In this document: one piece after another, positions 1 through 8,178 of the stretch
How the letters are laid out: each line of letters starts with the position of its first letter
Numbering within the stretch: position 1 is the first letter of the stretch
Source of the DNA: Rhodospirillaceae bacterium
GTDB taxonomy: Bacteria > Pseudomonadota > Alphaproteobacteria > Rhodospirillales > JABHCV01
Assembly (NCBI GenBank): GCA_018662005.1
Contig: JABJHA010000008.1
Location: forward strand, 62,001-126,000
Direction of reading: 5' to 3'
Length of the DNA: 64,000 nucleotides
Translations under genes and position numbers: made by a program
The notes under the pieces: model-generated
What the model saw: only the letters and a program-made list of their open reading frames with translations
Databases searched by the model: none
What the model was told of the DNA's origin: nothing

Positions 1-934
1 ATGTTACCGGCCCGCCGCCGGTGGTTGATGCCGCCCACACATAGCGATCGGTTTCGTGTCGATCCTCGCGGACCTCATCCATGACATCGGCGCGACCGCC
101 AAGGGCGGCGATGGGGAAGCCGCCTCCCAGCGCCTTGCCGTAAGCCAGCAAGTCCGGGGTGACGCCGTAGTAGGCGCAGGCGCCGCCCAAGTCCAATCGA
201 AACCCGGACACCACCTCGTCGAAAATCAACAATACGCCGTGGCGTTCTGTTATTTGACGCAAGCCGGTCATAAATTCCTGGGTCGCCAGCACCGAACGCT
301 GAACCGGGTCGATGATGACGGCGGCCAGATCATCCGCATTGTCGGCAATCAGTTGTTCTGCCGCGCCCAGATCATTATAGGGTGACACCAGAAGGTCCAT
401 GACGGCGCTGGCGCCGCCTGTGCCGGTTGCTTCGGCGGCAGGCAGGCCGCCTTTACGGGACCAGAAAAAATTGGCCACGCCCTCGACGTGTGAGCCATGA
501 AAAGCGCCCTCAAATTTCAGAATCTTGGATTTTCCGGTCGCCCCGCGGGCAATGCGGATACAGGTCATGGTCGCTTCGGTGCCGGTTGAAACGAAGCGCA
601 TACGCTCAAGACACGGCGAAATTTCAGCCAGCCGTTCGGCAAGTTCGACCAGTGGCGTGCTCATGGCGGCAAAATTGATGCCCAGGGCGGCCTGGCGGGC
701 GACCGCTTCGACAACCTGCGGGTGGCCATGGCCGATCAGGGCCGAGCCCCAGGCCATGGTGTAGTCAAAATACTCGCGGCCCTCAGAATCCCAGATCCGG
801 CAACCCTGACCGTTCTTGAAGACCCGCACCAGATCATTTGGCAAGTCGTATTCGCCGTTTGATCCGGCCGGGAAAAGCCTCTTCGCCCGTTCGGCCCAGT
901 CAGATTGAGGGGGGTTTTTGTTAGCCGCTTCCAT
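1..934 (-). CDS. Class III PLP aminotransferase, glutamate-1-semialdehyde aminomutase-like (3' part cut off)
   Basis: The first 311 codons of a leftward gene run off the window edge. Read from ATG at 934, the protein begins MEAANKNPPQ and contains the class III aminotransferase landmarks: an N-terminal substrate region, the PLP phosphate-binding SGTEATM-type motif (here STGTEATM), the IFDEVVSGFR segment whose Asp binds the PLP ring nitrogen, and the YGKALGGGFP segment carrying the Schiff-base lysine. This layout is typical of glutamate-1-semialdehyde aminomutase (HemL) and of related transaminases of unknown substrate. The sequence does not distinguish true HemL from these paralogues, so no symbol is given. 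It stands apart from the genes to its right. Confidence 0.85.
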   Translation of the reverse strand, partial: MEAANKNPPQSDWAERAKRLFPAGSNGEYDLPNDLVRVFKNGQGCRIWDSEGREYFDYTMAWGSALIGHGHPQVVEAVARQAALGINFAAMSTPLVELAERLAEISPCLERMRFVSTGTEATMTCIRIARGATGKSKILKFEGAFHGSHVEGVANFFWSRKGGLPAAEATGTGGASAVMDLLVSPYNDLGAAEQLIADNADDLAAVIIDPVQRSVLATQEFMTGLRQITERHGVLLIFDEVVSGFRLDLGGACAYYGVTPDLLAYGKALGGGFPIAALGGRADVMDEVREDRHETDRYVWAASTTGGGPVT

Positions 935-1022
935 TGTCCACTCCCATCCTTGCCGTCACGTTAGCCGCGCCCGGTCTTCGTAGGCGGAGTAGCAATTACG
1001 GCACCGGGATATAAAAAGCCCC

Positions 1023-1394
1023 TTAAATATACCCGCCTTCATCGTTGCCGGGAAATTCTTCTTCATCTTCTTCGCTGCCGAACAGGGTTTCGACATAAGC
1101 AAATTCCTTGCGCAGACCGCGCCTGGCGAGCAGTTTTTGCTGCGCCGGTTCGGGCAGGTCGGTGAAGCGGAAGGTGCCTTTTTCGATCAGTAAGTCGATC
1201 AAATCTTCGAGAACACGGGCAAGGCCCAGATCGGATTCAATCATATCCTTCTTGGCGGCGGCGTCCGTATCGCCATCGTAGAGGAAGTCGATCAATTGCG
1301 GATCATTGGAATTGACCTCGTCCAGACCCGGTATTTCAGCCGACGAATAAACGGCAATAATTTTTCCGGTGTCGTCGCGTTTGACGAAAGGCAT
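1023..1394 (-). CDS. Small conserved acidic protein of Rhodospirillales type
   Basis: A 123-residue protein starting at ATG 1394 (MPFVKRDDTG). It has an N-terminal strand-rich segment, a central helical segment (SDLGLARVLEDLIDLLIEKG, about residues 54-73), a FTDLPEPAQQKLL segment and a very acidic tail (GSEEDEEEF). Homologues in related genomes often carry the label 'tryptophan synthase subunit beta-like', but nothing here resembles the PLP-binding beta chain (too short, no lysine motif), so I treat that name as historical. A longer open frame continues upstream to 1889, but that part is antisense-frame shadow of the next gene. The function is unknown. Confidence 0.7.
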   Translation of the reverse strand: MPFVKRDDTGKIIAVYSSAEIPGLDEVNSNDPQLIDFLYDGDTDAAAKKDMIESDLGLARVLEDLIDLLIEKGTFRFTDLPEPAQQKLLARRGLRKEFAYVETLFGSEEDEEEFPGNDEGGYI

Positions 1395-1452
1395 TGATAA
1401 ATTCCCCGCTAATTTCACTTGCAACCAAGTGTAACGTCCGGGGGCGTACCTG

Positions 1453-2403
1453 TCACGTGATCGTGTCGCGCCGGTGCGGGCTAGTAAAGTCGATGTCCGG
1501 CCCTTTGGGGACGATACCCGATGGGTTGACCATGGTGTGGCTGGCGTAATAGTGGCCCTTGATTTGATCCATATTGACGGTTTCTGCGACACCCGGATGC
1601 TGATAAAGCTCACGCAGATAGCCCCACAAGTTCGCATAGTCGACAATACGTCGCAGGTTGCACTTGAAGTGACCAACATAGACAGCGTCAAAGCGTACCA
1701 GTGTCGTAAACAGGCGCCAGTCGGCTTCGGTAATCCGGTCACCGACAAGATAGCGCTGACCCGACAGGCGTTCTTCCAGCGCGTCAAGGCAATCGAACAA
1801 GGCGTCAAAAGCCTCTTCATAGGCTTCCTGGGTGGTCGCGAACCCGGTTCGGTACACGCCGTTGTTGACGCGGCTGTAAACGTCTTCATTGATAGCGTCG
1901 ATATCGGCCCGCAGGTTCGGGGGGTAATAGTCAGTCGTGTTATCGCCGAAAGCGGAAAATTCGCTGTTCAGCATACGGATAATTTCAGAGGACTCGTTGT
2001 TGACGATGGTTTCGCTTTGCCTGTCCCACAAAACCGGAACCGTCACCCGGCCGCTGTAGTCAGGCTTGGCTTTCAAGTAAACCTGATAAAGCGTATCCAG
2101 ACCATACAGCGGATCACCGCCTTCTGCGAAAGTCCAGCCTTGCTTCCCCATAAACGCTTCAACAAAGGAAACACTGACGACATCTTCAAGTTTCTTCAAG
2201 CTGCGCATGATCAGCGTCCGGTGAGCCCACGGGCAGGCCCAGGACAGATACAGGTGATAGCGTCCGGCCTCGGCCTTGAAGCCACTCGTGCCGTCGGTTG
2301 AGACCTGTTGACGAAAGGAAGAGTCCCAGCGAACAAATCGACCGTCTGTATTGCTGGTGTCGTAGCCTTCGTCCCGCCACACACCTTCAATCAATTTACC
2401 CAT
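1453..2403 (-). CDS. Glutathionyl-hydroquinone reductase (omega-class GST family, YqjG/ECM4-like)
   Basis: A 316-residue cytosolic protein. It has an N-terminal thioredoxin-fold domain with the catalytic SWACPWAHRT motif near residue 55, followed by an all-helical GST C-terminal domain (about 150-300). The CPWA cysteine and the roughly 320-residue length match glutathionyl-hydroquinone reductases, which reduce glutathionyl-hydroquinones to hydroquinones using glutathione. It is the last gene of a leftward group DoxX-azoreductase-GST, 23 bp after azoR. All three products handle quinones or thiols, so a quinone/electrophile detoxification unit controlled by the divergent LysR protein is likely (inference). 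Confidence 0.88.
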   Translation of the reverse strand: MGKLIEGVWRDEGYDTSNTDGRFVRWDSSFRQQVSTDGTSGFKAEAGRYHLYLSWACPWAHRTLIMRSLKKLEDVVSVSFVEAFMGKQGWTFAEGGDPLYGLDTLYQVYLKAKPDYSGRVTVPVLWDRQSETIVNNESSEIIRMLNSEFSAFGDNTTDYYPPNLRADIDAINEDVYSRVNNGVYRTGFATTQEAYEEAFDALFDCLDALEERLSGQRYLVGDRITEADWRLFTTLVRFDAVYVGHFKCNLRRIVDYANLWGYLRELYQHPGVAETVNMDQIKGHYYASHTMVNPSGIVPKGPDIDFTSPHRRDTIT

Positions 2404-2426
2404 ACTTGTTCTCCTTGATGCCGGCT

Positions 2427-3038
2427 TTAAGCGGCCAGCGCACTAACCGCTGATTTTACAGCTTCGTGGGCAACGGCAACGCCCTCATTACCAGAGGCAA
2501 CGCCTTCGGCGTTGATGAACGTGACATTATCCAGTCCAATAAAGCCAAGCACGGTCTTAAGATAAGGGGTCACAAAATCCATTCCGTGGGCTGGGCTTTC
2601 GGGGCTGTAATCGCCACCCCTGGCACCGAGCACAAAAACCTTCTTGTCGTTCAACATGCCTTTCGGTCCGGCTTCCGTATAGGCGAAAGTGCGCCCGACC
2701 CGGGCAACATGATCCACCCAGGTTTTAAGACCCGAGGACGGACCGAAATTATGCATCGGGGCACCAATGACAACCACGTCGGCAGCCTCAAGCTCTTCAA
2801 CAAGGGTGTCTGAAAGGGCAATACTCTCGCGGGCCCCCTCATCGCGCTGTTCAGCCGGTGTATATATAGAGCCGATGGTCGCACCATCAAGGTGCGGAGG
2901 AGGGCTGATGCCGACATCACGACGGACGACTTCGGTATCCGGGGAGGCGGACATCTGGGCGTCGATAAAACTGTCGACGAGCCCATTGGTGACACCTTGC
3001 GGGTTGGGACTGCTGGTGATGGCAAGAATGTGGGTCAT
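2427..3038 (-). CDS. azoR: FMN-dependent NADH:quinone/azo reductase
   Basis: A 203-residue flavodoxin-like fold protein. The start MTHILAITSSPNP gives the phosphate-binding loop (SSPNPQG). APMHNFGPSSGLKTWVDHV (about residues 96-114) and the VLGARGGDYS segment (about 136-145) are the flavin-contacting segments characteristic of AzoR. The enzyme reduces quinones to hydroquinones, and azo dyes, with NADH in the cytosol. It lies between a DoxX membrane protein and a glutathionyl-hydroquinone reductase on the same strand, which supports quinone reduction as its natural role. Confidence 0.92.
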   Translation of the reverse strand: MTHILAITSSPNPQGVTNGLVDSFIDAQMSASPDTEVVRRDVGISPPPHLDGATIGSIYTPAEQRDEGARESIALSDTLVEELEAADVVVIGAPMHNFGPSSGLKTWVDHVARVGRTFAYTEAGPKGMLNDKKVFVLGARGGDYSPESPAHGMDFVTPYLKTVLGFIGLDNVTFINAEGVASGNEGVAVAHEAVKSAVSALAA

Positions 3039-3076
3039 AATTAAAAGACTCCTGTCTGAATGTTTCGGAATTGGCT

Positions 3077-3496
3077 TTAAGCGTTGATGCGGGCCTGTCC
3101 GGGAATCGGCAGACGAACTGCATAAAGGCCCTCGCCTAAAAGCGCCTGAACAACCGTCGCCACGCTCAGGAATATCGGATATTCCCAGCCGCCGCCTTCG
3201 GCGCTGAAGACCCAGCCATTACCGAAATGAACCTGAGCCGCGCCCAGCAAAATCGGAATGATGACGATAGAGACAGGGCGCACATAAAGCCCTGCAATCA
3301 GCATGAGGCCGCCGCCGACCTCAATAAAGGTTACAACATAGGCGAAGAAACCTGGGTAGCCGATGGACTCGAAGAAGCCAACGGTACCGGGCATGGTGAA
3401 GACAAAAATCTTCAGGAACCCATGGGCAATCAACATGACGCCCAGAGCCAGGCGCAATATCAGTGCTGCATATGAGGACGAATTTTCGGTGGACAT
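3077..3496 (-). CDS. DoxX family membrane protein
   Basis: A 139-residue protein with four predicted transmembrane segments (about 10-30, 45-68, 72-92, 105-125) and the DoxX hallmarks: LRLALGVMLIAHGFLKIF at the N-terminus and the FIEVGGGLMLIAGLYVR segment. DoxX-type proteins sit in the inner membrane; several are linked to quinone or thiol redox protection, but the biochemistry is poorly defined. It is the first gene of the leftward DoxX-azoR-GST group, 139 bp from the divergent LysR gene, with the shared control region between them. Confidence 0.85.
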   Translation of the reverse strand: MSTENSSSYAALILRLALGVMLIAHGFLKIFVFTMPGTVGFFESIGYPGFFAYVVTFIEVGGGLMLIAGLYVRPVSIVIIPILLGAAQVHFGNGWVFSAEGGGWEYPIFLSVATVVQALLGEGLYAVRLPIPGQARINA

Positions 3497-3600
3497 GGTC
3501 TTTCTCCTTAAACTTTTGGGTGATGGATAATCATTTCAATCATCTTCATGGGAATGTATGGCCCATTAAGCCCGTAGACAATTATGCAATTTTGATTATA

Positions 3601-3623
3601 ATTGTTTCCATATTGGAAACGAT
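3601..3623. promoter_or_regulatory. Palindromic operator between DoxX and LysR genes
   Basis: GTTTCC-ATATT-GGAAAC (3604-3620) is a perfect 6-bp-arm inverted repeat. It extends to 9-bp arms with one mismatch (attgtttcc / ggaaacgat). It ends 15 bp before the LysR start codon and lies in the divergent intergenic region. This is the usual position of a LysR-type regulator site for autoregulation and control of the divergent operon. The binding itself is inferred. Confidence 0.55.
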
Positions 3624-3635
3624 CAAGGGTTCATC

Positions 3636-4541
3636 ATGGACACGCTGAACGGCTATACGGTTTTTACCAAGGTTGTCGAAACCGGTGGCTTCTCTGCGGC
3701 TGCCCGTGATCTCAACATCAGCAAATCGGCCGTCAGCAAGCACATCGCCAAGCTTGAAGATCACCTGGGCGTCAGGTTGCTTAACCGGACCACCCGCAAA
3801 CTGTCACCAACTGAGGTCGGTGCGACTTTTTACGAACGGGCCCGGCGGATTGTTCAGGATGTGGAGGAAACCGAGCAAGCCGTCAGCGCCCTTCACGTCG
3901 AACCGCGCGGCACCTTGCGCTTGAACGTACCAATGTCGTTTGGCATCTCCCATGTCGCCCCAATCCTGGCAGACTTCAGCAAACGCTACCCGGACCTCAA
4001 CATCGATATAGTCCTTAATGACCGTGTGGTCGATCTTCTTGACGAAGGGTTTGATGCCGCCATCCGCATCGCCCGCCTGCCAGACTCTACACTGATCGCC
4101 CGCAAGCTGGCGCCAATGCGGCTGATCCTTTGCGCCACCCCCCAGTACTGGAAAGAACACGGCATTCCGGAACATCCTTCGGATTTGCAAAACCATAATT
4201 GCCTGATTTACAGCTACCTGCTTAAAAAGAATGAATGGTCATTCAAAGGCCCGGACGGTGATATTTCGGTCAAGGTATCGGGCACCATCAGCGCCAATAA
4301 TGGTGACGCCCTTCGGGGCGCGGCCCTTAAAGGTGTCGGCGTCTACCTGAGCCCAACCTTTATCGTCGGTGATGATCTGCGCAGTGGCCGCCTGCAAAGC
4401 GTGCTCAACCATTTCATGGAAACGGATCTGGCCATCTACGCGGTCTATCCCCACAACCGCTATCTTTCTGCTAAAGTACGTGCCTTCGTTGATTTTCTGG
4501 CCGAACACTATGGCCCCGAACCATACTGGGATGGTCCATGA
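3636..4541 (+). CDS. LysR family transcriptional regulator
   Basis: A 301-residue LysR protein. The winged helix-turn-helix is at residues 1-60 (FSAAARDLNISKSAVSKHIAKLE is the helix-turn-helix core), followed by a linker helix and a periplasmic-binding-protein-like effector domain (about 90-295). The form with RLLNRTTRKLSPTEVG after the HTH is common in regulators paired with quinone reductases or DoxX genes. It is divergent from the DoxX-azoR-GST group and probably controls it in response to a quinone or electrophile (inference). Its stop codon overlaps the start of the DUF1285 gene (ATGA). Confidence 0.92.
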   Translation: MDTLNGYTVFTKVVETGGFSAAARDLNISKSAVSKHIAKLEDHLGVRLLNRTTRKLSPTEVGATFYERARRIVQDVEETEQAVSALHVEPRGTLRLNVPMSFGISHVAPILADFSKRYPDLNIDIVLNDRVVDLLDEGFDAAIRIARLPDSTLIARKLAPMRLILCATPQYWKEHGIPEHPSDLQNHNCLIYSYLLKKNEWSFKGPDGDISVKVSGTISANNGDALRGAALKGVGVYLSPTFIVGDDLRSGRLQSVLNHFMETDLAIYAVYPHNRYLSAKVRAFVDFLAEHYGPEPYWDGP

Positions 4542-5047
4542 GCAAGCAGAAAAACACCCTTCCCCTGGACGCCGTCTGCGGTGAAATCGATATCCGTATT
4601 GACCGCACCGGCCAATGGTTCCACGAAGGATCGCCGATTGGCAGGAAGGAACTTGTCAAACTGTTCGCCACGGTCCTTAAAAAGGATGAAAATGGCGATT
4701 ACTGGCTGCAAACCCCGGTCGAGAAAGGCCGCATCCAGGTCGAAGACGCACCGTTCATTGCCATCATTATGACCATCGATGGAAACGGCGAGGATCAGAT
4801 CCTTCACTTCGAGACCAATGTCGGTGACACCATGAGCGCCGGCACTGAAAACCCAATCAGGGTCGAGACCGATCCGGAAACCCGCGAGCCCTCGCCCTAT
4901 GTACTGGTTCGCGACAATCTGGAAGCCAAGATCGCACGGCCGGTGTTTTATGATCTGGTTGCCCTGGGCGTCGATCACCAAGGCGACTTCGGTGTGTGGA
5001 GTGGCGGCTTGTTCTTCCCCCTTGGCCGTCTTGATGACGGACTTTAA
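4538..5047 (+). CDS. DUF1285 domain protein
   Basis: A 169-residue protein. It starts inside the LysR stop codon (ATGA), so the two are translationally coupled. Family landmarks are the DIRIDRTGQWFHEGSPIGRK segment near the N-terminus, the KDENGDYWLQTPVEKGRIQV segment and a C-terminal FGVWSGGLFFPLG. DUF1285 proteins are small cytosolic beta-rich proteins of unknown function, widespread in alphaproteobacteria and usually upstream of a NUDIX gene and the CCA-adding enzyme, as here. Confidence 0.85.
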   Translation: MSKQKNTLPLDAVCGEIDIRIDRTGQWFHEGSPIGRKELVKLFATVLKKDENGDYWLQTPVEKGRIQVEDAPFIAIIMTIDGNGEDQILHFETNVGDTMSAGTENPIRVETDPETREPSPYVLVRDNLEAKIARPVFYDLVALGVDHQGDFGVWSGGLFFPLGRLDDGL

Positions 5048-5048
5048 G

Positions 5049-5678
5049 ATGATCAGAATGACCCATCCCCTTTCCCCCCTGGACAAAGACTGGCTTGCCG
5101 GAAATCTTGATCAATCGACGGCGACACTTGAACAGGCGCCGCGCGGCGACCACGATCTAAATCCGGGCACCCGCTTGGCAAGCCCGCTGACCGCTGCGGC
5201 GGTGCTGGTGCCGCTGGTCACCTATCCCGACACGACAACAGTACTGCTGACCCGGCGCACCGATCATCTTGCCAATCATCCGGGTCAGGTCAGCTTCCCC
5301 GGCGGCCATATTGAACCGGACGATGGTTCGCCCGAAGAAACCGCTATTCGCGAAACCGAAGAAGAAACCGGCATGGCGCGCCGCCATATCGAAGTTATCG
5401 GTAGACTTGACGATTATGAAACCCGCACTGGTTTCAGGGTGACGCCGGTTGTTGCCATGGTGTCTCCGCCGTTTGAGCTGACCCCCGACGTCCATGAAGT
5501 CGCAGAAGTTTTCGAGGTGCCGCTTGCGTTCCTGCTCGACCCGGCCAATCATCAACGTCATGCTCGTGAATTTGAAGGAACGGAGCGACAATTCTTCGCC
5601 ATGCCCTACAAGCAGCATTTTATCTGGGGGGCGACTGCCGGTATGTTGATCAATCTGTACGAGGCCTTAAAAGAATGA
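5049..5678 (+). CDS. NUDIX hydrolase, coenzyme A pyrophosphatase type
   Basis: The chosen start is ATG 5049, 1 bp after the DUF1285 stop; the open frame upstream is shadow. The 209-residue product has the Nudix box at residues 86-109 (GGHIEPDD through REXXEEXGM), preceded by the HPGQVSFPGG motif that marks the CoA pyrophosphatase (NudL/YeaB, NUDT7) branch. These enzymes cleave CoA or acyl-CoA to 3',5'-ADP and phosphopantetheine, with Mg2+ or Mn2+ bound by the Nudix glutamates. It belongs to a five-gene run ending with the SGNH hydrolase, with 1-4 bp overlaps or gaps. Confidence 0.9.
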   Translation: MIRMTHPLSPLDKDWLAGNLDQSTATLEQAPRGDHDLNPGTRLASPLTAAAVLVPLVTYPDTTTVLLTRRTDHLANHPGQVSFPGGHIEPDDGSPEETAIRETEEETGMARRHIEVIGRLDDYETRTGFRVTPVVAMVSPPFELTPDVHEVAEVFEVPLAFLLDPANHQRHAREFEGTERQFFAMPYKQHFIWGATAGMLINLYEALKE

Positions 5679-5962
5679 TCCGTGTTTTTCTGCTTTATGT
5701 TTTGCCCATCGCCCTGCCCAGCCTGATGTACTTCTGCTGGGCCGCCTACATCCACAAATTCGACGAGGGTGAACCCGACAAGGCGGCGATAATACGCCAG
5801 GGACCCTGGTTCCGGCTTGTCCTGGCCGGCCTGTGCCTGATGGCTGTTGGCCTGGTGACCGCCGCCATAACCGGCGGCATGAGCCCGGATGGCCAGTATC
5901 AAGCGCCTTACGCCAAAGATGGCGAAATCGTACCCGGCCGGATGGTTCCCAAGCAGGAGTAA
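5675..5962 (+). CDS. DUF6111 family small membrane protein
   Basis: A 95-residue protein that starts 4 bp inside the NUDIX gene (ATGA). It has two predicted transmembrane helices (about residues 3-23 and 45-68) and a short polar tail, with the conserved MIRVFLLYVLPIALPSLMYF start and a GPWFRLVLAG segment. This matches the DUF6111 family, known almost only from Rhodospirillales and relatives between the NUDIX and CCA-transferase genes. The function is unknown. Confidence 0.75.
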   Translation: MIRVFLLYVLPIALPSLMYFCWAAYIHKFDEGEPDKAAIIRQGPWFRLVLAGLCLMAVGLVTAAITGGMSPDGQYQAPYAKDGEIVPGRMVPKQE

Positions 5963-5967
5963 CGTTC

Positions 5968-7254
5968 GTGAGCACTGGCCTGCAACCGACCGGTAAACTA
6001 GCGCCGCAACCGTGGATGACCGCGCCGCAAACCTTCGCCCTTTTCAAGGCCCTGCAGGCCGGTGGCAAGGAGGCTCGTTTTGTTGGCGGCTGCGTGCGAA
6101 ATGCCGTCTTCGGGCTGCCGGTCACCGATATTGATATCGCCACCCCCGAACTGCCCGAGCGGGTGCTTGAACTTTTGCAAGCAGCCGACATCAAGGCCAT
6201 TCCAACAGGGATCGAGCACGGCACCATTACCGCCGTCATTGACCATTGGCGCTATGAAGTCACGACCCTGCGCATTGATGTTGAAAGCCATGGACGTCAT
6301 GCCACCGTTGCCTTTGGTGACGACTGGCTGGCCGATGCCAAGCGCCGCGATTTCACCATCAACACCCTGTCGAGCACACTTGAAGGCGATATCTATGATC
6401 CGTTAACCGGCCTTGATGACCTTGGCCAGCGCTGGGTTCGTTTCGTCGGTCGGGCCAAGGACCGCATTGAAGAAGATGTCCTCAGGTTGCTGCGCTTTTT
6501 TCGCTTTCAGGCGACCTTTGCCGGGATCACGGTTGACCGCGACGCGCTGGCCGCCTGTCGCCTGCTCGCCCCCAGACTGAATGAACTGTCCGCCGAAAGG
6601 GTCCGCGATGAACTGTTTAAAATTCTTGAAGCGCCCAACCCGGCTGACACCCTGGGGCTGATGAGGGGCGAGCGGGTGCTCGAACATGTGCTGCCGGAAG
6701 CTGAAAATTTTGGCCGCCTGCGCATGATCTGCTGGCTTGAGACAACGGCGATCAAGGTTCCATCGGTACAGCCCGATACGCTCAGGCGTCTTGCCGCCAC
6801 CCTCCCCTGTGATCCATCGGGCCATCAGCCGCTGGCCGGAAGATTGCGCCTGTCCAACAAACAAACGGTGCGTCTGTCGACGATGACAAGCACCACGGTT
6901 ACGATAAACCCGGAAATTGACGTACCCACCCAACGCAAGGTCTTGTATCAACTGGGCGCAGATGACGTTCGTGATCAGTTGTTACTTAACTGGGCCCAGG
7001 AAATGTCCATCGAACCGCGCCATAGCCCCCAGCGTACTGAAGCATGGCTGGCTTTACTTAATGTCGCCGACAACTGGACGCATCCCGTCATTCCGATTAA
7101 GGGTGATGACGCCTTGACCCTTGGAATGAAGCAAGGTCCCGGTGTCGGTGAGGTTCTTGGCGCGGTTGAAGACTGGTGGCGTGAAGGCGACTTCAAGGCC
7201 GACAGAGATCAATGCCTGGACCGTTTATCAACAATAATAGAGGAAATAACATGA
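5968..7254 (+). CDS. cca: CCA-adding tRNA nucleotidyltransferase
   Basis: The start chosen is GTG 5968, 5 bp after the DUF6111 stop and behind a GGAGT ribosome site; no ATG fits, and the upstream open frame is shadow. The 428-residue protein is a class II nucleotidyltransferase: FVGGCVRN, the catalytic LPVTDIDIAT (DxD, about residue 50), the RRDFTINTL motif and the DRIEEDVLRLLRFFRF segment of the fingers domain. It adds or repairs the 3' CCA end of tRNAs. No HD phosphohydrolase domain is visible. Its stop overlaps the next start by 4 bp. Confidence 0.93.
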   Translation: MSTGLQPTGKLAPQPWMTAPQTFALFKALQAGGKEARFVGGCVRNAVFGLPVTDIDIATPELPERVLELLQAADIKAIPTGIEHGTITAVIDHWRYEVTTLRIDVESHGRHATVAFGDDWLADAKRRDFTINTLSSTLEGDIYDPLTGLDDLGQRWVRFVGRAKDRIEEDVLRLLRFFRFQATFAGITVDRDALAACRLLAPRLNELSAERVRDELFKILEAPNPADTLGLMRGERVLEHVLPEAENFGRLRMICWLETTAIKVPSVQPDTLRRLAATLPCDPSGHQPLAGRLRLSNKQTVRLSTMTSTTVTINPEIDVPTQRKVLYQLGADDVRDQLLLNWAQEMSIEPRHSPQRTEAWLALLNVADNWTHPVIPIKGDDALTLGMKQGPGVGEVLGAVEDWWREGDFKADRDQCLDRLSTIIEEIT

Positions 7255-7889
7255 CCGCCTTGCGCATCTGTTTTGTTGGCGACAGCCTGATCAATGGAAC
7301 CAACGACGAGGAATTTCAGGGATGGCCCGGACGCCTGTGCGCCGCCGAATGCGCGCGCGGCCATGAGTTGACATATTATAATCTGGGCGTGCGCGCCGAA
7401 ACATCCGAACAGATCGAAATGCGCTGGCGCGCTGAATGCGAACCCCGCCTGCTTGATATTCATCCCGGGGCGCTGGTGTTCTCCTTTGGCGTCAATGATA
7501 TGGCGATAGAAAATTCCGGTGAGGTCCGGGTTTCCAGACAACGTTCCCTTGAGGTCGCCAAAAAGATGCTTGGACAAGCCCAGCAATGGAAGCCGACCTT
7601 GTGGATTGGACCGGTTCCGGTCGATGAAACACAACAGCCCTTCCAGTCCGCCCCCGGCGTCGCCTACCATTTTTCGACCGGGCGTATGGCCGAACTTTGT
7701 CGGGACTATGAGACCCTGGCTGCCGAGATGGGCATTCCCTACCTAAAACTCATCGAGCCCCTTGCCGGCGAAAAAGTTTGGCAAGAGTCGTTTCGGCAAG
7801 GTGACGGGGTCCATCCCGCCGGGCCCGGTTACCAATTGATGGCAGACAGAATCAGCACTTGGACGGCCTGGCGCAACTGGCTGGATTAA
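7251..7889 (+). CDS. SGNH/GDSL-type hydrolase
   Basis: A 212-residue protein starting at ATG 7251 inside the cca stop codon. The SGNH blocks are clear: block I FVGDSL (Ser12), block III FGVND (Asn82) and block V DGVHP (Asp185, His188), which gives the full catalytic triad. There is no signal peptide, so it should be cytosolic. GDSL hydrolases cleave esters or thioesters of varied substrates and this one cannot be assigned further. It is the last gene before a 289-bp AT-rich gap ahead of the act operon. Confidence 0.85.
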   Translation: MTALRICFVGDSLINGTNDEEFQGWPGRLCAAECARGHELTYYNLGVRAETSEQIEMRWRAECEPRLLDIHPGALVFSFGVNDMAIENSGEVRVSRQRSLEVAKKMLGQAQQWKPTLWIGPVPVDETQQPFQSAPGVAYHFSTGRMAELCRDYETLAAEMGIPYLKLIEPLAGEKVWQESFRQGDGVHPAGPGYQLMADRISTWTAWRNWLD

Positions 7890-8178
7890 AGCTGCACCTT
7901 TTATTAAAAATCAGTCCAATTATTATATTAGAATTACTTAATAAAGGTAAATAAGTCGCACCGGGAACAGTCACTAGCACCCACCTGACAAGGTAGTTCT
8001 ATTCCTCCTCACAGAAGCAGTAGTAATTGATGACACTTTTATACTAAGGTGCTTCCGAATCATTTAAGAAGTTACGTGCTGAGGACTGATTTTTGATTAC
8101 CATTACTATATTATCTAATTCTAATATTGCGACTAACTTGCGCCGTACTGCGACCTCCCATTTTAGAGAGTGTCGTTC
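7890..8178 (+). other. AT-rich leader ahead of the act operon with two interleaved inverted repeats
   Basis: No gene fits in this 289-bp stretch. It holds two perfect 12-bp inverted repeats: aaaaatcagtcc (7906-7917) with its complement at 8083-8094, and atattagaatta (7925-7936) with its complement at 8116-8127. Their order is A-B-A'-B', so both pairings together would form a pseudoknot-like or alternating structure rather than a nested hairpin. The act promoter must lie here or inside the upstream gene. I could not fix -35/-10 boxes with confidence. Confidence 0.4.

Noticed and set aside
1395-1889. An apparent longer N-terminus of the small acidic protein.
   Set aside because: The extension is composed of shadow sequence in another frame of the glutathionyl-hydroquinone reductase; the family start is at 1394.
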